The notes under the pieces: generated by a model
The model's database searches: none
What the model was told of the DNA's origin: nothing
The model's input: only the letters and a program-made list of their open reading frames with translations
Made by a program: the position numbers and the translations under genes
Assembly: GCA_905198745.1 (NCBI GenBank)
Contig: CAJKDU010000001.1
Span: forward strand, 89,876 to 153,875
Source of the DNA: an uncultured Prevotella sp.
Lineage (GTDB): Bacteria; Bacteroidota; Bacteroidia; Bacteroidales; Bacteroidaceae
Length of the DNA: 64,000 bases
Direction: 5' to 3'
In this document: positions 43,930 to 53,049 of the stretch, piece after piece
How positions within the stretch are numbered: the first letter of the stretch is position 1
Layout: the number at the start of each line of letters is the position of its first letter

Positions 43930-44021
43930 TGGCGGAAAGTGAGGGATTCAAACCCCCGATACCCGAAAAGGGGTATACCGGATTTCGAGTCCAGCGCATT
44001 CGGTCACTCTGCCAACTTTCC
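43930..44021 (-). tRNA. tRNA-Ser(CGA)
   Basis: The minus strand folds as a class II tRNA: acceptor arms GGAAAGT and ACTTTCC, discriminator G and an encoded CCA. The anticodon stem-loop CTGGACTCGAAATCCGG has anticodon CGA. There is a long variable arm (TACCC/GGGTA) and a T arm GGGGGTTTGAATCCCTC with one G-U pair. The long variable arm and CGA anticodon identify a serine tRNA reading UCG. Confidence 0.95.
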
Positions 44022-44330
44022 TTTTGCGGATTCAAAGTTATACAAATAATGACAAACGGAGTAAGGATATGCTCACTAATCTTGTGACGTTTGCAATAAT
44101 TAACCCTCCGGAGAAAACTACAGTCATGCATGGGGGCTTCCTCCAGCAATCACTACAATAGTCCTATATCGCTGAAACAGAAATGTTTCCAAAGCATATA
44201 GGTGTCGTCCGCCCTTGACTTTTTACGGGCAGAAAGTTTTTTTTATGAGTGGCAGGCATTTCGGGCACAAATCCATACGCCGCAAGTAGCACGCCACAGG
44301 CCATGCAGCATGCATCTCTCGGACGGGCAT
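44022..44330. other. Gene-free gap between tRNA-Ser and a methyltransferase
   Basis: No coding sequence, repeat or strong hairpin was seen. Confidence 0.3.
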
Positions 44331-45110
44331 TTATCCATTAGGCACCAGCACCACGTCCACCACATGGCTGCCTGCACCTATCAGGTCGGGGCGTTCCGAG
44401 ATGCACTTCTGGTATTCCAGGAAATGAGCGAAGGTGTCGTCGCTCATGCGGTTGAGCCTCGTCCGCATATAGTCAGCCGCACCGTCGGGCGAAAAGATGG
44501 TGACACGAGCAAGACCTGCCTCACTGTCAAGCCGGTCTATATCCTCCAACCGCACATAATCATAAAGTTCGTCAGCATCCGCCTGAATGTGGAAGTTGCG
44601 GTCCACGGCTCCCTTTTCGAGCAGTTTACCCATACGGTCCTCGTCGAAACAATACGACAGAATGCTGTATTCATTCATCAGGTATGCCACAAAGATAAGA
44701 CCGCCAGGCTTCGTGACACGCTTGGCCTCCAGGAGAGCCTTGAGTTTCTCGCCATCACCGATGAGATGATAAAGCGGGCCCAGCAAGAGCGTCACGTCGG
44801 CTGTGGCGTCAGGGATATAAGGCATACTGCGTGCGTCTCCCTGCACCACATCGGCTGTGGGTTCGCGCTTGAGAAACACGTCTATGTTGCGGCGCACGAG
44901 TTCCACCGCCTTCACCCGATAGCCTTCAGCCATGAGCGCGGAAGTGTAGCGGCCCGTGCCGGCACCGATGTCGAGCAAGAAAGAATCCGGATGAAGGAAA
45001 CGACGCAGATGATACATGGTGGTTTCAAACTCCACAATGCCGTGTCGGCGCAGCAAGCGCTTGTCTTCAGGGTGTTTGTTGTAATGTTTCTCTATGTTGG
45101 ATAATGCCAT
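44331..45110 (-). CDS. Class I SAM-dependent methyltransferase
   Basis: 259 residues. Motif I is LLDIGAGTGRYTSALMAEGY (near residue 44), the acidic end of strand 2 is VKAVELV, motif II is VVQGDARSMPYIPDATADVT, and the post-motif stretch is RVTKPGGLIFVAYLMNE. This is a soluble Rossmann-like methyltransferase of the UbiE/small-molecule type; the substrate cannot be told. It stands apart from the neighbouring genes. Confidence 0.88.
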   Translation of the reverse strand: MALSNIEKHYNKHPEDKRLLRRHGIVEFETTMYHLRRFLHPDSFLLDIGAGTGRYTSALMAEGYRVKAVELVRRNIDVFLKREPTADVVQGDARSMPYIPDATADVTLLLGPLYHLIGDGEKLKALLEAKRVTKPGGLIFVAYLMNEYSILSYCFDEDRMGKLLEKGAVDRNFHIQADADELYDYVRLEDIDRLDSEAGLARVTIFSPDGAADYMRTRLNRMSDDTFAHFLEYQKCISERPDLIGAGSHVVDVVLVPNG

Positions 45111-45181
45111 GATTTCGTTCTATGTCAATGTTTTTTGTTGTTTATTCGTTATGCACAAGGCAGCCTGCCCTGTCTTTCATA

Positions 45182-46726
45182 TCACCATCTATAAATCTTA
45201 CCGGTTCCTCTACACGCATCACAGCGACCGGACCCTCCACAACTCGTGCATTTCCAAAACACTTGTGAATCGTCCCAGTTGTGTGTGTCGCCGCGATCGC
45301 CCGTTCCGTTGCAAGTACGGCACCGTCCAGTACCTCCACAAATACGGCAGTCAACATACAACCTGTTGTCACGTTTCTGATACTCTATCTTGGGAGCGCG
45401 AGGAATGGTTCCACTTGGTGTAGTCTGATTATTCTGACCGTTTTGTATGGATTTTGTAAAGATTCTATAGAACATTTCCTTGCTTATCCTGCGTGTGTAA
45501 TTCCCTTGAATGGCCTGAAGCTGTGTCAGTTTGGGCAACAGAAATATGCAATCCATATTGTTTAGTTGCTTGTGATATCCTCCTGTCATGACAGATACAG
45601 CTACCCCCGACATACCGCTAACACCCAAGCGCGTATTAAGCACCTTCAGAAATCCGACAAATTTGTGCTTTCCATTCACCATTCCCTTATACACATAAAT
45701 CAGAGAGCGGAAATCAGAGCTATTCGATGTAACACTCAAACACAAATCGCCGTCATCCATAAAAAACCTTGCCGAAGCTACACTGCCGTCGCTCTGACGT
45801 TGGAAATAATATTCCCCACTCTTAGGCAAAGAACCATTGGCTATGGTTATAGCTGTGTTTGAGGGGTGTTTCGGTGTCGGTTTTCTTTTGGGGGTCACAG
45901 TAGCATTAGCTCTTACAGGCGTCTTTAGCGAAGGTTTTCTTGTGGAGTTATTCCGTCTGCTGACAATTCGTTTGGAGACTGAAGCCTGAGTTTGGGCAGT
46001 CACATTTCCACAATACAAGTCAAACAATCTTTTGCCCTCCACTTGAATACGTGCCTCATCTGAAGAGGGAATGACCGCGACCCTACTATAAGTCATACGG
46101 GCAAGTTGCTGCTCGTCATGCATTAAATCAGCCGTCTTTTTATTGGCGAGCAGACTATATCGAGCATTCCACATCTGTGCTACCTTGTCATTCTTCGGCG
46201 TGTAGATGTTGAAAGAAAACAATTGCCTCATCAAATTGGCTCCTTGCTCATAACCTTGCTGGACACTTAGCGCCAGCCAATACACCTTGCTGAACAAATG
46301 TTCCTTATCATAATATCCAGAAAGTTCGGCCATTGCCCGGGCATCTCCTTTATCTGCATATATCTTGAAAGCCTCGTATGCCTTCTTTTTGTAAGCTTCC
46401 GACTTGGCCCAATCTACTTTGGGGCCAAGTTTGCCACTACCATAAGTCAGGGACAAAGCCTTCAAAGCATAGGGATAACCGAAGTCTGCACATGTGTTGA
46501 GATATTCCAGTCGTTTCTTCAAGTTCTTCTTCAAGTGCAGCGTACTTGCATTCTTTCCATATGCCATGGCTTCAGCCAAATGGCACATGGCGGCCACATT
46601 ACCCTTGTCTACTTCGGCCTTTACAGCATCATAACTCCAATGGTCGAAGTTTTCATTGACATACAACTTCTGTGCCCATAAGCCAGAAGACACCAAGAGG
46701 AAAAGAGAAAAAAGAAAGTGTTTCAT
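45182..46726 (-). CDS. Secreted Sel1-repeat protein with C-terminal DnaJ-type zinc fingers
   Basis: About 514 residues from the ATG at 46724-46726 (signal peptide LFLLVSSGLWAQ); an in-frame start 52 codons upstream lies inside yigZ and is rejected. Residues about 25-200 form Sel1-like helical repeats (GNVAAMCHLAEAMAYGKN, ADKGDARAMAELSGYYD). Around 255-310 is a basic, Ser/Thr/Lys-rich linker (SRRNNSTRKPSLKTPVRANA). The middle domain (310-440) is unrecognised. The last 55 residues hold two DnaJ central-domain zinc modules, CRICGGTGRCRTCNGTG and CTSCGGSGRCDACRGTG. DnaJ zinc fingers are normally cytoplasmic, so an exported version is odd. It follows yigZ by 25 bp. Confidence 0.75.
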   Translation of the reverse strand: MKHFLFSLFLLVSSGLWAQKLYVNENFDHWSYDAVKAEVDKGNVAAMCHLAEAMAYGKNASTLHLKKNLKKRLEYLNTCADFGYPYALKALSLTYGSGKLGPKVDWAKSEAYKKKAYEAFKIYADKGDARAMAELSGYYDKEHLFSKVYWLALSVQQGYEQGANLMRQLFSFNIYTPKNDKVAQMWNARYSLLANKKTADLMHDEQQLARMTYSRVAVIPSSDEARIQVEGKRLFDLYCGNVTAQTQASVSKRIVSRRNNSTRKPSLKTPVRANATVTPKRKPTPKHPSNTAITIANGSLPKSGEYYFQRQSDGSVASARFFMDDGDLCLSVTSNSSDFRSLIYVYKGMVNGKHKFVGFLKVLNTRLGVSGMSGVAVSVMTGGYHKQLNNMDCIFLLPKLTQLQAIQGNYTRRISKEMFYRIFTKSIQNGQNNQTTPSGTIPRAPKIEYQKRDNRLYVDCRICGGTGRCRTCNGTGDRGDTHNWDDSQVFWKCTSCGGSGRCDACRGTGKIYRW

Positions 46727-46751
46727 AAGCTGCAAAATACTTATTGGAGGA

Positions 46752-47339
46752 TTATTCAAACGAAAGTTTGCTGAGTCTTCCTCGCAACGTGTCGGCTTCC
46801 GACTTGCGGATGGACAGGGTGATAGAACAGGTGTTGTCATATTCCTGCTTGACAATGCGGGGCTGCATATCCTTGACCACACGCATCACGTCATTCATCA
46901 TCACATAGGGGAAATCATACTTGACCAGTTCTTCTACCTGGCGCACTTCTACCTCCGAATTATCAATCGCAGCGGCAGCGGCAGTCTTGTAGGCCACGAT
47001 GAGTCCACCGGTGCCCAGGTTGACGCCACCATAGTAGCGCACCACGATGATGAGGATGTACGTCAGGTCGTTGCTGTTGATTTGGCCGAGAATAGGTTTT
47101 CCTGCCGTACTGCTTGGCTCGCCGTCGTCGTTGGCCCGGAAGTCCGTGCGTTCTGCGCCCAACATATAGGCGTAGCACACATGTCGCGCGTCGTAGTATT
47201 TTTTTCGGTAGGCCGCCACAATGTCCTTCACCTCCTCAAGCGACTCCACATGATGAGAAAAGGCGAGGAACTTGCTCCGCTTTTCAGAGTAAGTGCCCTC
47301 GCCTATTTTATTGGTAATTGTCTTGTATTCGTCAATCAT
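46752..47339 (-). CDS. YigZ/IMPACT family protein
   Basis: 195 residues. UPF0029/IMPACT N-terminal domain signature: EKRSKFLAFSHHVESLEEVK, then KKYYDARHVCYAYMLG and the glycine/serine-rich NDDGEPSSTAGKPILGQI (near 75). The YYGGVNLGTGGLIVAYKTAA stretch completes the domain. The C-terminal part has the ferredoxin-like fold typical of YigZ. Function is unresolved; IMPACT proteins regulate translation stress signalling in eukaryotes. The start directly follows the DUF1015 stop, with no gap. Confidence 0.9.
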   Translation of the reverse strand: MIDEYKTITNKIGEGTYSEKRSKFLAFSHHVESLEEVKDIVAAYRKKYYDARHVCYAYMLGAERTDFRANDDGEPSSTAGKPILGQINSNDLTYILIIVVRYYGGVNLGTGGLIVAYKTAAAAAIDNSEVEVRQVEELVKYDFPYVMMNDVMRVVKDMQPRIVKQEYDNTCSITLSIRKSEADTLRGRLSKLSFE

Positions 47340-48587
47340 TTAACTGAGTTTGTGAATAATAAGTCCCGAACGCAGTTTAGGTTCAAACCACGTAGCCTTG
47401 GGAGGCATTATCTTTCCGCTGTCGGCTATGTCCATAATCTGCTTCATGGTGACCGGATAGAGTGCCAATGCCATGCGCATCTCTCCACTGTCCACGCGGC
47501 GCTTCAGTTCGCCGAGCCCTCTCAGTCCGCCCACAAAGTCAATACGCTTGTCGGAACGGAGATCCTTGATGCCGAGCAACTGGTCGAGAATCAGTCTGCT
47601 GGAGATGTCCACGTCGAGCACACCGATAGGATTATTGTTGTCATAGGTTCCCTCCTTGGCTTCAAGACTGTACCACTGACCGTCCAGATAGAGCGAGAAC
47701 TCGTGCAGATGCTGTGGTTTGTATTCGTCAGAGCCCTTGCATTCCACCGTGAAATTCTTCTCCAAAGCCTGCAGGAACGCCTCTGCCGACATGCCGTTCA
47801 GGTCTTTCACCACGCGGTTATAGTCAAGGATGGTGAGTTGCGAAGCCTGGAAGCACACGGCCATGAAGTAGTTGTATTCTTCCTTTCCCGTGTGATGCGG
47901 ATTCTGCTTGGCCTTCTCCGCGCCCACCAGTGCGGCTGCCGCACTGCGATGATGGCCGTCGGCAATATAGAGGGCGGGCATCTTGGCGAATTCTGCCGTG
48001 ACAGTAGCAATGTCGTTGTCGTCAGCCACAATCCAGAACTGATGGCGGAAGCCGTCTATCGGAGCGATGAAATCGTAGACCGGCGTGGTGGCTGCATACC
48101 TGTTGATGAGGTCGTTGAGCACACTGTTGTCGGGATAAGCGAAGAACACCGGCTCTATGTTGGCATTGCACACACGCACATGCTTCATGCGGTCTTCTTC
48201 CTTGTCACGGCGTGTCAGCTCGTGTTTCTTGATTACACCATTGAGATAGTCCTCCACATAAGCGCCTACCACCAGTCCATACTGTGTCTTTCCGTTCATG
48301 GTCTGGGCATAGATGTAATACTGTTCCTTGTCGTCCTGCACGAGCCACCCTTTGTACTGAAACTTCTTGAAGTTGTCTGCAGCCCGTTGATAGACGCGAG
48401 GGTCATATTCGCTGGTGCCGGGTTCAAAGTCTATTTCCGGTTTGATGATGTGATAGAGGCTCATCTCGTTGTCGCCTGCCTCGGCACGCGCTTCCTCGGA
48501 GTTGAGCACGTCGTAGGGACGCGACTCCACACGTTCCACAAGGTTCTGTGGAGGCCGGAGTCCCTTGAAAGGTTTGATAGTTGCCAT
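47340..48587 (-). CDS. DUF1015 family protein
   Basis: 415 residues, full length. Family start: IKPFKGLRPPQNLVERVESR and PYDVLNSEEARAEAGDN. Conserved core LYIADGHHRSAAAALVGAEK (near 210) and the ending region KIMPPKATWFEPKLRSG. The His-His-Arg-Ser motif looks like an active site or ligand site, but no reaction is established. It sits 10 bp downstream of serA and next to serC, an association I have met for this family and which points to serine metabolism; this is inference. Confidence 0.9.
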   Translation of the reverse strand: MATIKPFKGLRPPQNLVERVESRPYDVLNSEEARAEAGDNEMSLYHIIKPEIDFEPGTSEYDPRVYQRAADNFKKFQYKGWLVQDDKEQYYIYAQTMNGKTQYGLVVGAYVEDYLNGVIKKHELTRRDKEEDRMKHVRVCNANIEPVFFAYPDNSVLNDLINRYAATTPVYDFIAPIDGFRHQFWIVADDNDIATVTAEFAKMPALYIADGHHRSAAAALVGAEKAKQNPHHTGKEEYNYFMAVCFQASQLTILDYNRVVKDLNGMSAEAFLQALEKNFTVECKGSDEYKPQHLHEFSLYLDGQWYSLEAKEGTYDNNNPIGVLDVDISSRLILDQLLGIKDLRSDKRIDFVGGLRGLGELKRRVDSGEMRMALALYPVTMKQIMDIADSGKIMPPKATWFEPKLRSGLIIHKLS

Positions 48588-48597
48588 AAGCCTACAG

Positions 48598-49515
48598 TTA
48601 TTTGTTTACCTGGAACTTGGTGCAACCATCCTTGAAGAAGGCATTGATTTGCTTGGCGGCAGCAATGCCTGCGTTCGTGTTGGCCTCTGCCGTCTGTGCA
48701 CCCATCTTCTTAGGTGTGCTGAAGTAGCGGCCTTCAAACTGCTGGAAGCCGGCATCGGCATCGGGCTTGATGTCTGTAATGTATTTCAGGTCCTGACGCT
48801 CGGCAAGTAGCTTGAGCAGTTCGGGTTCGTTAATCACTTCCTTGCGTGCGGTGTTGATGAGTATGCCACCCTTTTCCAGCTTGTTGACCAAGGCGTAGTT
48901 GATGCTTTCCTTGGTTTCGGGGGTAGCTGGAATGTGCAGACTCACAATGTCGCAGTTCTCAAAGAGAGCTTCCTGGCTGGCTGCGGCATGCACGCCTGCC
49001 TCTTCGATGGCAGTGGCCGGGCAGAAGGCGTCGTAGGCATAGACATCCATGCCGAAGCCCTTGGCGATGCGTGCCACGTTGCGGCCCACGTTGCCGAAAG
49101 CGAGGATGCCCAGTTTCTTGCCCTTGAGTTCGGTGCCTGCCTTGCCGTTATAGAAGTTGCGCACGGCATATACCAACAGTCCGAACACCAGTTCTGCCAC
49201 GGCGTTGGCATTCTGTCCAGGTGTATTCTCCACCACTACGCCCTTCTCCTTGGCATAGGCTGTGTCTATGCTGTCGTATCCGGCACCGGCACGCACCACG
49301 ATTTTGAGTTGTTTGGCGGCATCGAGCACTTCGGGTGTAATCTTGTCTGAACGCACAATCATGGCATCGGCATCCTTCACGGCGTCGAGCAATTGTGCCT
49401 TGTCTGTATATTTTTCGAGCAGTACGAGTTCGTTGCCTGCTGCTTCAATTTCTTCCTTGATGCCCTTTACAGCGGCAGCTGCAAAAGGTTTCTCTGTTGC
49501 TACGAGTACTTTCAT
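48598..49515 (-). CDS. serA: D-3-phosphoglycerate dehydrogenase
   Basis: First step of serine synthesis: NAD-linked oxidation of 3-phosphoglycerate. 305 residues, the short form without an ACT regulatory domain. Features: NAD-binding LGILAFGNVGRNVARIAKGF (near 137), the substrate region VRAGAGYDSIDTAYAKEKG (near 72), catalytic Arg-Glu context ILINTARKEVINEPELLKLL (near 215), and the C-terminal GRYFSTPKKMGAQTAEANTN. The usual catalytic His is not in its classic GH position, since the C-terminus reads TPKKMGAQT. This is known for some bacterial SerA relatives but worth noting. Downstream of serC. Confidence 0.9.
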   Translation of the reverse strand: MKVLVATEKPFAAAAVKGIKEEIEAAGNELVLLEKYTDKAQLLDAVKDADAMIVRSDKITPEVLDAAKQLKIVVRAGAGYDSIDTAYAKEKGVVVENTPGQNANAVAELVFGLLVYAVRNFYNGKAGTELKGKKLGILAFGNVGRNVARIAKGFGMDVYAYDAFCPATAIEEAGVHAAASQEALFENCDIVSLHIPATPETKESINYALVNKLEKGGILINTARKEVINEPELLKLLAERQDLKYITDIKPDADAGFQQFEGRYFSTPKKMGAQTAEANTNAGIAAAKQINAFFKDGCTKFQVNK

Positions 49516-49548
49516 GTTATTCGGTTTTAAATTAGTTGGGTTGCTGTA

Positions 49549-49601
49549 AAAAAGAAAAAATCAGAAAAGCAGACGAGTCAAAGTAACTGACGCTCGTCTG
49601 C
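49549..49601 (-). terminator. Terminator between serC and serA
   Basis: Minus strand stem GCAGACGAG with CTCGTCTGC (49593-49601 and 49569-49577), followed by TTTTCTGATTTTTTC. It may separate serC from serA or attenuate between them. Confidence 0.7.
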
Positions 49602-49620
49602 CCTTCCGATTGTATGCTGT

Positions 49621-50688
49621 TTAATGGTTGGCTTCGAAGTCCTTCATGCACTTGATGAGAGCCTGCACGCCTTCCACGGTCTGTGCGTTGTAGCAGCTGG
49701 CACGGAATCCGCCAACACTGCGGTGGCCCTTGATGCCCACCATACCCTGATACACGGCGTAGTCGAGGAATGGTTTCTCAAGGTCTTTATACTCATCGTT
49801 CATCACGAAGCAGATGTTCATCACCGAGCGGTCTTCTTCCTTCACGGTGCCGCGGAAGAGCTTGTTGCGGTCTATTTCGGCATAGAGCATGTCGGCACGT
49901 TCGTGTGCGCGCTTGTCCATAGCCTCAACGCCACCGTTCTTCTTGAGCCAGCGCAGGTTCTCGAGTGCTGAGTAGATAGGCACTACTGGAGGAGTGTTGA
50001 ACATGCTGCCCTTCTCTACGTGGGTGCGGTAGTCGAGCATGGTAGGAATCTGGCGGGGAGCCTTGCCCAGGGCGTCGTCTTTCACGATGATGACCGTCAC
50101 ACCTGCCATGGCGAGGTTCTTCTGTGCACCGGCATAGATGCAGTCATACTTGGCCACGTCTACAGGACGGCTGAAGATGTCTGAGCTCATGTCGGCAATC
50201 AAGCGCACGGGCACGTCAAGGTCTTTGCGAATCTCTGTGCCGTAGATGGTGTTGTTGGTTGTTATGTGCAGATAGTCCACGTCTGTGGGGCATGTCCAGT
50301 CTTTGGGAATGAATGTATAGTTGGCGTCGGCAGAGGAAGCCACTTCCACCACGTCGCCGAAGAGTTTAGCCTCTTTCATGGCCTTCTTGGCCCAAGTACC
50401 CGTATTCAGATAGGCGGCCTTGTTGATCAGGAAGTTGTAGGGCACCTGACAGAACTGTAAGGATGCGCCACCGCCGAGGAAGATAACGGAGTAGCCTTCT
50501 GGAACACTGAGCAGTTCTTTGATAAGCGAGACAGCCTCGTCGACTACTGGTTGGAAATCCTTGGCACGGTGACTAATCTCCATCAGAGAAAGTCCGCTGC
50601 CGTTGAAGTCTAAAATCTGCTTGGCTGTATTCTCAATCACCTCACGTGGAAGCATTGAGGGACCTGCATTAAAATTGTACTTCTTCAT
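49621..50688 (-). CDS. serC: Phosphoserine aminotransferase
   Basis: PLP enzyme converting 3-phosphohydroxypyruvate and glutamate to phosphoserine. 355 residues. Features: start KKYNFNAGPSMLPREVIENT, ISHRAKDFQPVVDEAVSLIK, phosphate-binding IFLGGGASLQFCQVP (near 71), PLP-lysine region CIYAGAQKNLAMAGVTVIIV (near 190), and the conserved TRxx-like end VGIKGHRSVGGFRASCYNA. It heads the serine operon with a consensus promoter upstream and a terminator before serA. No serB is in the window. Confidence 0.95.
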   Translation of the reverse strand: MKKYNFNAGPSMLPREVIENTAKQILDFNGSGLSLMEISHRAKDFQPVVDEAVSLIKELLSVPEGYSVIFLGGGASLQFCQVPYNFLINKAAYLNTGTWAKKAMKEAKLFGDVVEVASSADANYTFIPKDWTCPTDVDYLHITTNNTIYGTEIRKDLDVPVRLIADMSSDIFSRPVDVAKYDCIYAGAQKNLAMAGVTVIIVKDDALGKAPRQIPTMLDYRTHVEKGSMFNTPPVVPIYSALENLRWLKKNGGVEAMDKRAHERADMLYAEIDRNKLFRGTVKEEDRSVMNICFVMNDEYKDLEKPFLDYAVYQGMVGIKGHRSVGGFRASCYNAQTVEGVQALIKCMKDFEANH

Positions 50689-50738
50689 CTGAATAAATAT
50701 TTAAGTTATACTAATTGCCTGGTTACTTGTTTGCGGTG

Positions 50739-50770
50739 CGAAATTACAATATTTATTTCACACAAGCAAA
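50739..50770 (-). promoter_or_regulatory. Promoter of serC
   Basis: Minus strand: TTTG (50767-50770), 20 bp, TAATTTCG (50739-50746). One mismatch in the -7 box. Confidence 0.65.
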
Positions 50771-50828
50771 TAATAGAGCATAAATTTACAAAATACGCCC
50801 TATTAACTTGTAAATTGTCACTTCGTCA

Positions 50829-52148
50829 TCACCTAACGGGTTCTACCACGGTGCGCACGCCTTTGATTTTTTCGCCTTTAGTCAGCTGGAGCACCTGCTT
50901 GAGTTTACCGCGCGAAATGGCGGCATAGGCATAGCGGTCGTTCACGTCGATGCGCCCTATATCGTCTTTGCCCAACTGCCCTTTCTTGCAAAGGAATCCC
51001 ACAATGTCGCCCTTGCTGATTTTGTCTTTCTTTCCCTTACCTATATATATGGTGGTCATCTTGGGTTGTGCGGGCTGAGGCAGTTCATCGGGAATGGCGA
51101 ACTCTTCGGGTGCGCACTCGAGAAATTCGGGCAAGTGCTCTTCGGGACCGAGCACAAAGAACGTGCGGCCGGTGGATTCCCAGCGTGCGGTGCGGCCTAC
51201 CCGGTGCACATATCCGTCTTCGCCTTGCGGCAAGTGGTAGTGTATGATGTTGTCGATGTTGGGAATGTCGAGACCACGCGAGGCGAGGTCGGTGCTGACA
51301 AAGATGTTGGCCGACCCGTTGGCAAACTTGTAGAGGGCATCCTCGCGCGCCTTTTGGTCCATGCCGCCGTGGAACGAGCTGGTGGCGAAGCCCTGGTCGC
51401 GCAGGTAGCTGTCGGTGCGCTCCACGCTGTCGCGGTAGTTCAGGAAGACGATGCTGCTCTGGTTGCCGAGGTGGCGGAGCAGGCGCGACAAGGTGTCGAG
51501 CTTGTCTTTCTCCGGACTGTGCACCTCATAGACGGTCACCCGGTCGGGCACCTGCTCGTCGGCTGAAAGATAGTTGATGCGTGCCGTGCGGCTGAGATTG
51601 ACAAAGCGGGGTATGTCTGCCGTGTCGGTGGCGGAGAGGAGGATGCGGCGGCGCACGTTCTGAAGTTTGCCGAACAGTCGGCCCATCTCGTCGCGGAACC
51701 CCATCTCGAGGCATTTGTCAAACTCGTCGAGCACCACCCACTCAATGGCTTCGGCACCGACATTGCCTTTGTCCAAATGGTCGTTGATGCGGCCGGGGGT
51801 GGCAAAGACCACTTGGGGCTTCACCTGGCGCAGCTTGCGGTGCTCGTCCATGGTGGGCCTGCCGCCATAAAGACTCATGGCTCGCAGTCCGCACCCCATG
51901 TTCTGGAGGATGGTGGCCGATTGGAGGGCGAGCTCTCTGCCGGGCACAATGACCACGGCCTGCACCTCATCGCTCCCGGGGTTGAGCCGCTGGATGAGTG
52001 GCAGCATGTAGGCGAGTGTCTTGCCACTGCCCGTGGGTGAAAGTATCACCACGTCCTTGTCGGTGTGGAGCACGGCGTCTGCCGTGTCGAGTTGCATTTG
52101 GTTAAGGGATTCTATGCCCAGTTTGCCAAGTATTTTGTTGATGTCCAT
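50829..52148 (-). CDS. DEAD-box ATP-dependent RNA helicase with DbpA-type C-terminal domain
   Basis: About 439 residues from the ATG at 52146-52148 (MDINKILGKLGIESLNQMQL); an in-frame ATG 60 codons upstream runs through repeat-bearing non-coding DNA and is rejected. Motifs: Q motif NQMQ, Walker A SPTGSGKT, PGRELA, TPGR, motif II VLDEFDKC (DEFD rather than DEAD), SAT in LLSATDT, DLASRGLD and HRVGRTAR. The C-terminal 75 residues (TTIYIGKGKKDKISKGDIVG) form the DbpA RNA-binding domain, which in E. coli targets 23S rRNA helix 92. A role in 50S assembly is inferred. Confidence 0.92.
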   Translation of the reverse strand: MDINKILGKLGIESLNQMQLDTADAVLHTDKDVVILSPTGSGKTLAYMLPLIQRLNPGSDEVQAVVIVPGRELALQSATILQNMGCGLRAMSLYGGRPTMDEHRKLRQVKPQVVFATPGRINDHLDKGNVGAEAIEWVVLDEFDKCLEMGFRDEMGRLFGKLQNVRRRILLSATDTADIPRFVNLSRTARINYLSADEQVPDRVTVYEVHSPEKDKLDTLSRLLRHLGNQSSIVFLNYRDSVERTDSYLRDQGFATSSFHGGMDQKAREDALYKFANGSANIFVSTDLASRGLDIPNIDNIIHYHLPQGEDGYVHRVGRTARWESTGRTFFVLGPEEHLPEFLECAPEEFAIPDELPQPAQPKMTTIYIGKGKKDKISKGDIVGFLCKKGQLGKDDIGRIDVNDRYAYAAISRGKLKQVLQLTKGEKIKGVRTVVEPVR

Positions 52149-52337
52149 TGTCTGTGTTTTTGATGAGAGGCATGCCAGGGGCTTGCCTCTTGGATGATAA
52201 GATTGACAAAGATACGTTTTTCTGTCCGCTCTGGCAAGAAAACGGGAGATTATTTCTTTCGTGCGTTCAAATGCGGCCGAAATTGTTTTTCGCCTCGGCG
52301 GGATGTTCGTCAGTGAGGAGCCGGCCATACGTTTGTG

Positions 52338-52391
52338 TGCCGTTAACGGAGTGTTAGTCTGCCGTTAACCATCCGTTACCATGCCATTAAC
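52338..52391 (+). repeat. 22-bp tandem repeat, locus 4 (three units)
   Basis: TGCCGTTAAC at 52338 and 52360 and TGCCATTAAC at 52382, exactly 22 bp apart, with spacers GGAGTGTTAGTC and CATCCGTTACCA. It lies between the DbpA-like helicase and the LytTR remnant. Confidence 0.85.
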
Positions 52392-52438
52392 GGATTTTCC
52401 GAGGCGGTGGTCTGAAGGAAAAGGAGGGTTCAAAGTCC

Positions 52439-52996
52439 CTACCCCTTGCCAAGAAACTTCTCCGAAATGTAGTCGTTGAGCCGCTCGCGATAGCTGTCGC
52501 CCACGGGCAAGTCGGTGCCATTGTCGAGCACCACCCTGCTCTTGTTGATTTCCGAGAGGTGGCACAGATTGATGATGCAAGACTTGTGGATGCGCATGAA
52601 GCTGTGGCCTTCGAGTCTCTCTTCCATCTTCTTCATGCTGAACAGCACCACCAGCGGCTTGGGCTGACTGGAGACGTGTATGCGCAGGTACTCTGCCATG
52701 CCCTCCACATAGATTATGTCGGAAGCGAGGATGCGCACCACCTTGTAGTCGGTCTTGAGGAAAAGCGCATTGTCGGCATCCATCGGCGACATACTGGCGG
52801 CATGGATGAGGTCGTATTGCCGCTTCACCTTGTCGGCTGCACGCAGCACATCGCCCATGCCGAAGGGCTTGAGCAGATAGTCGAGGGCGTCCACCTTGAA
52901 GCCCTCCACGGCATATTCCTCATAGGCAGTGGTAAACACAATCATTGGGGGATTGTGGAGCGAGCGCACGAAGTCAAGCCCGTTGATGTCGGGCTT
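52439..52996 (-). pseudogene. LytTR response regulator, 5' truncated
   Basis: Recognisable residues begin KPDINGLDFVRSLHNPPMIV, the second half of a receiver domain (normally LDIxMPDINGLDF...). The rest follows: FTTAYEEYAVEGFKVDALDY with LLKP (receiver Lys), and then a full LytTR DNA-binding domain, including YVEGMAEYLRIHV, FMRIHKSCIINL and the end GDSYRERLNDYI. The first 50-60 residues with the phosphorylatable Asp are missing. The upstream DNA instead encodes the end of a carbohydrate-binding protein in another frame. No histidine kinase is near. Likely product of a deletion joining two genes. Confidence 0.75.
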
Positions 52997-53049
52997 GTTC
53001 CGGACAATGGTTGCCGTGAGCCAGATGGTCGGAGCAGGGATGGTTGGGG

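Noticed and set aside
46656..48635. Long plus-strand open frame of 659 codons opposite yigZ and DUF1015
   Set aside because: Composition (many His, Val, Leu) is that of an antisense shadow of GC-rich codons. Both opposite genes match known families and leave no room.
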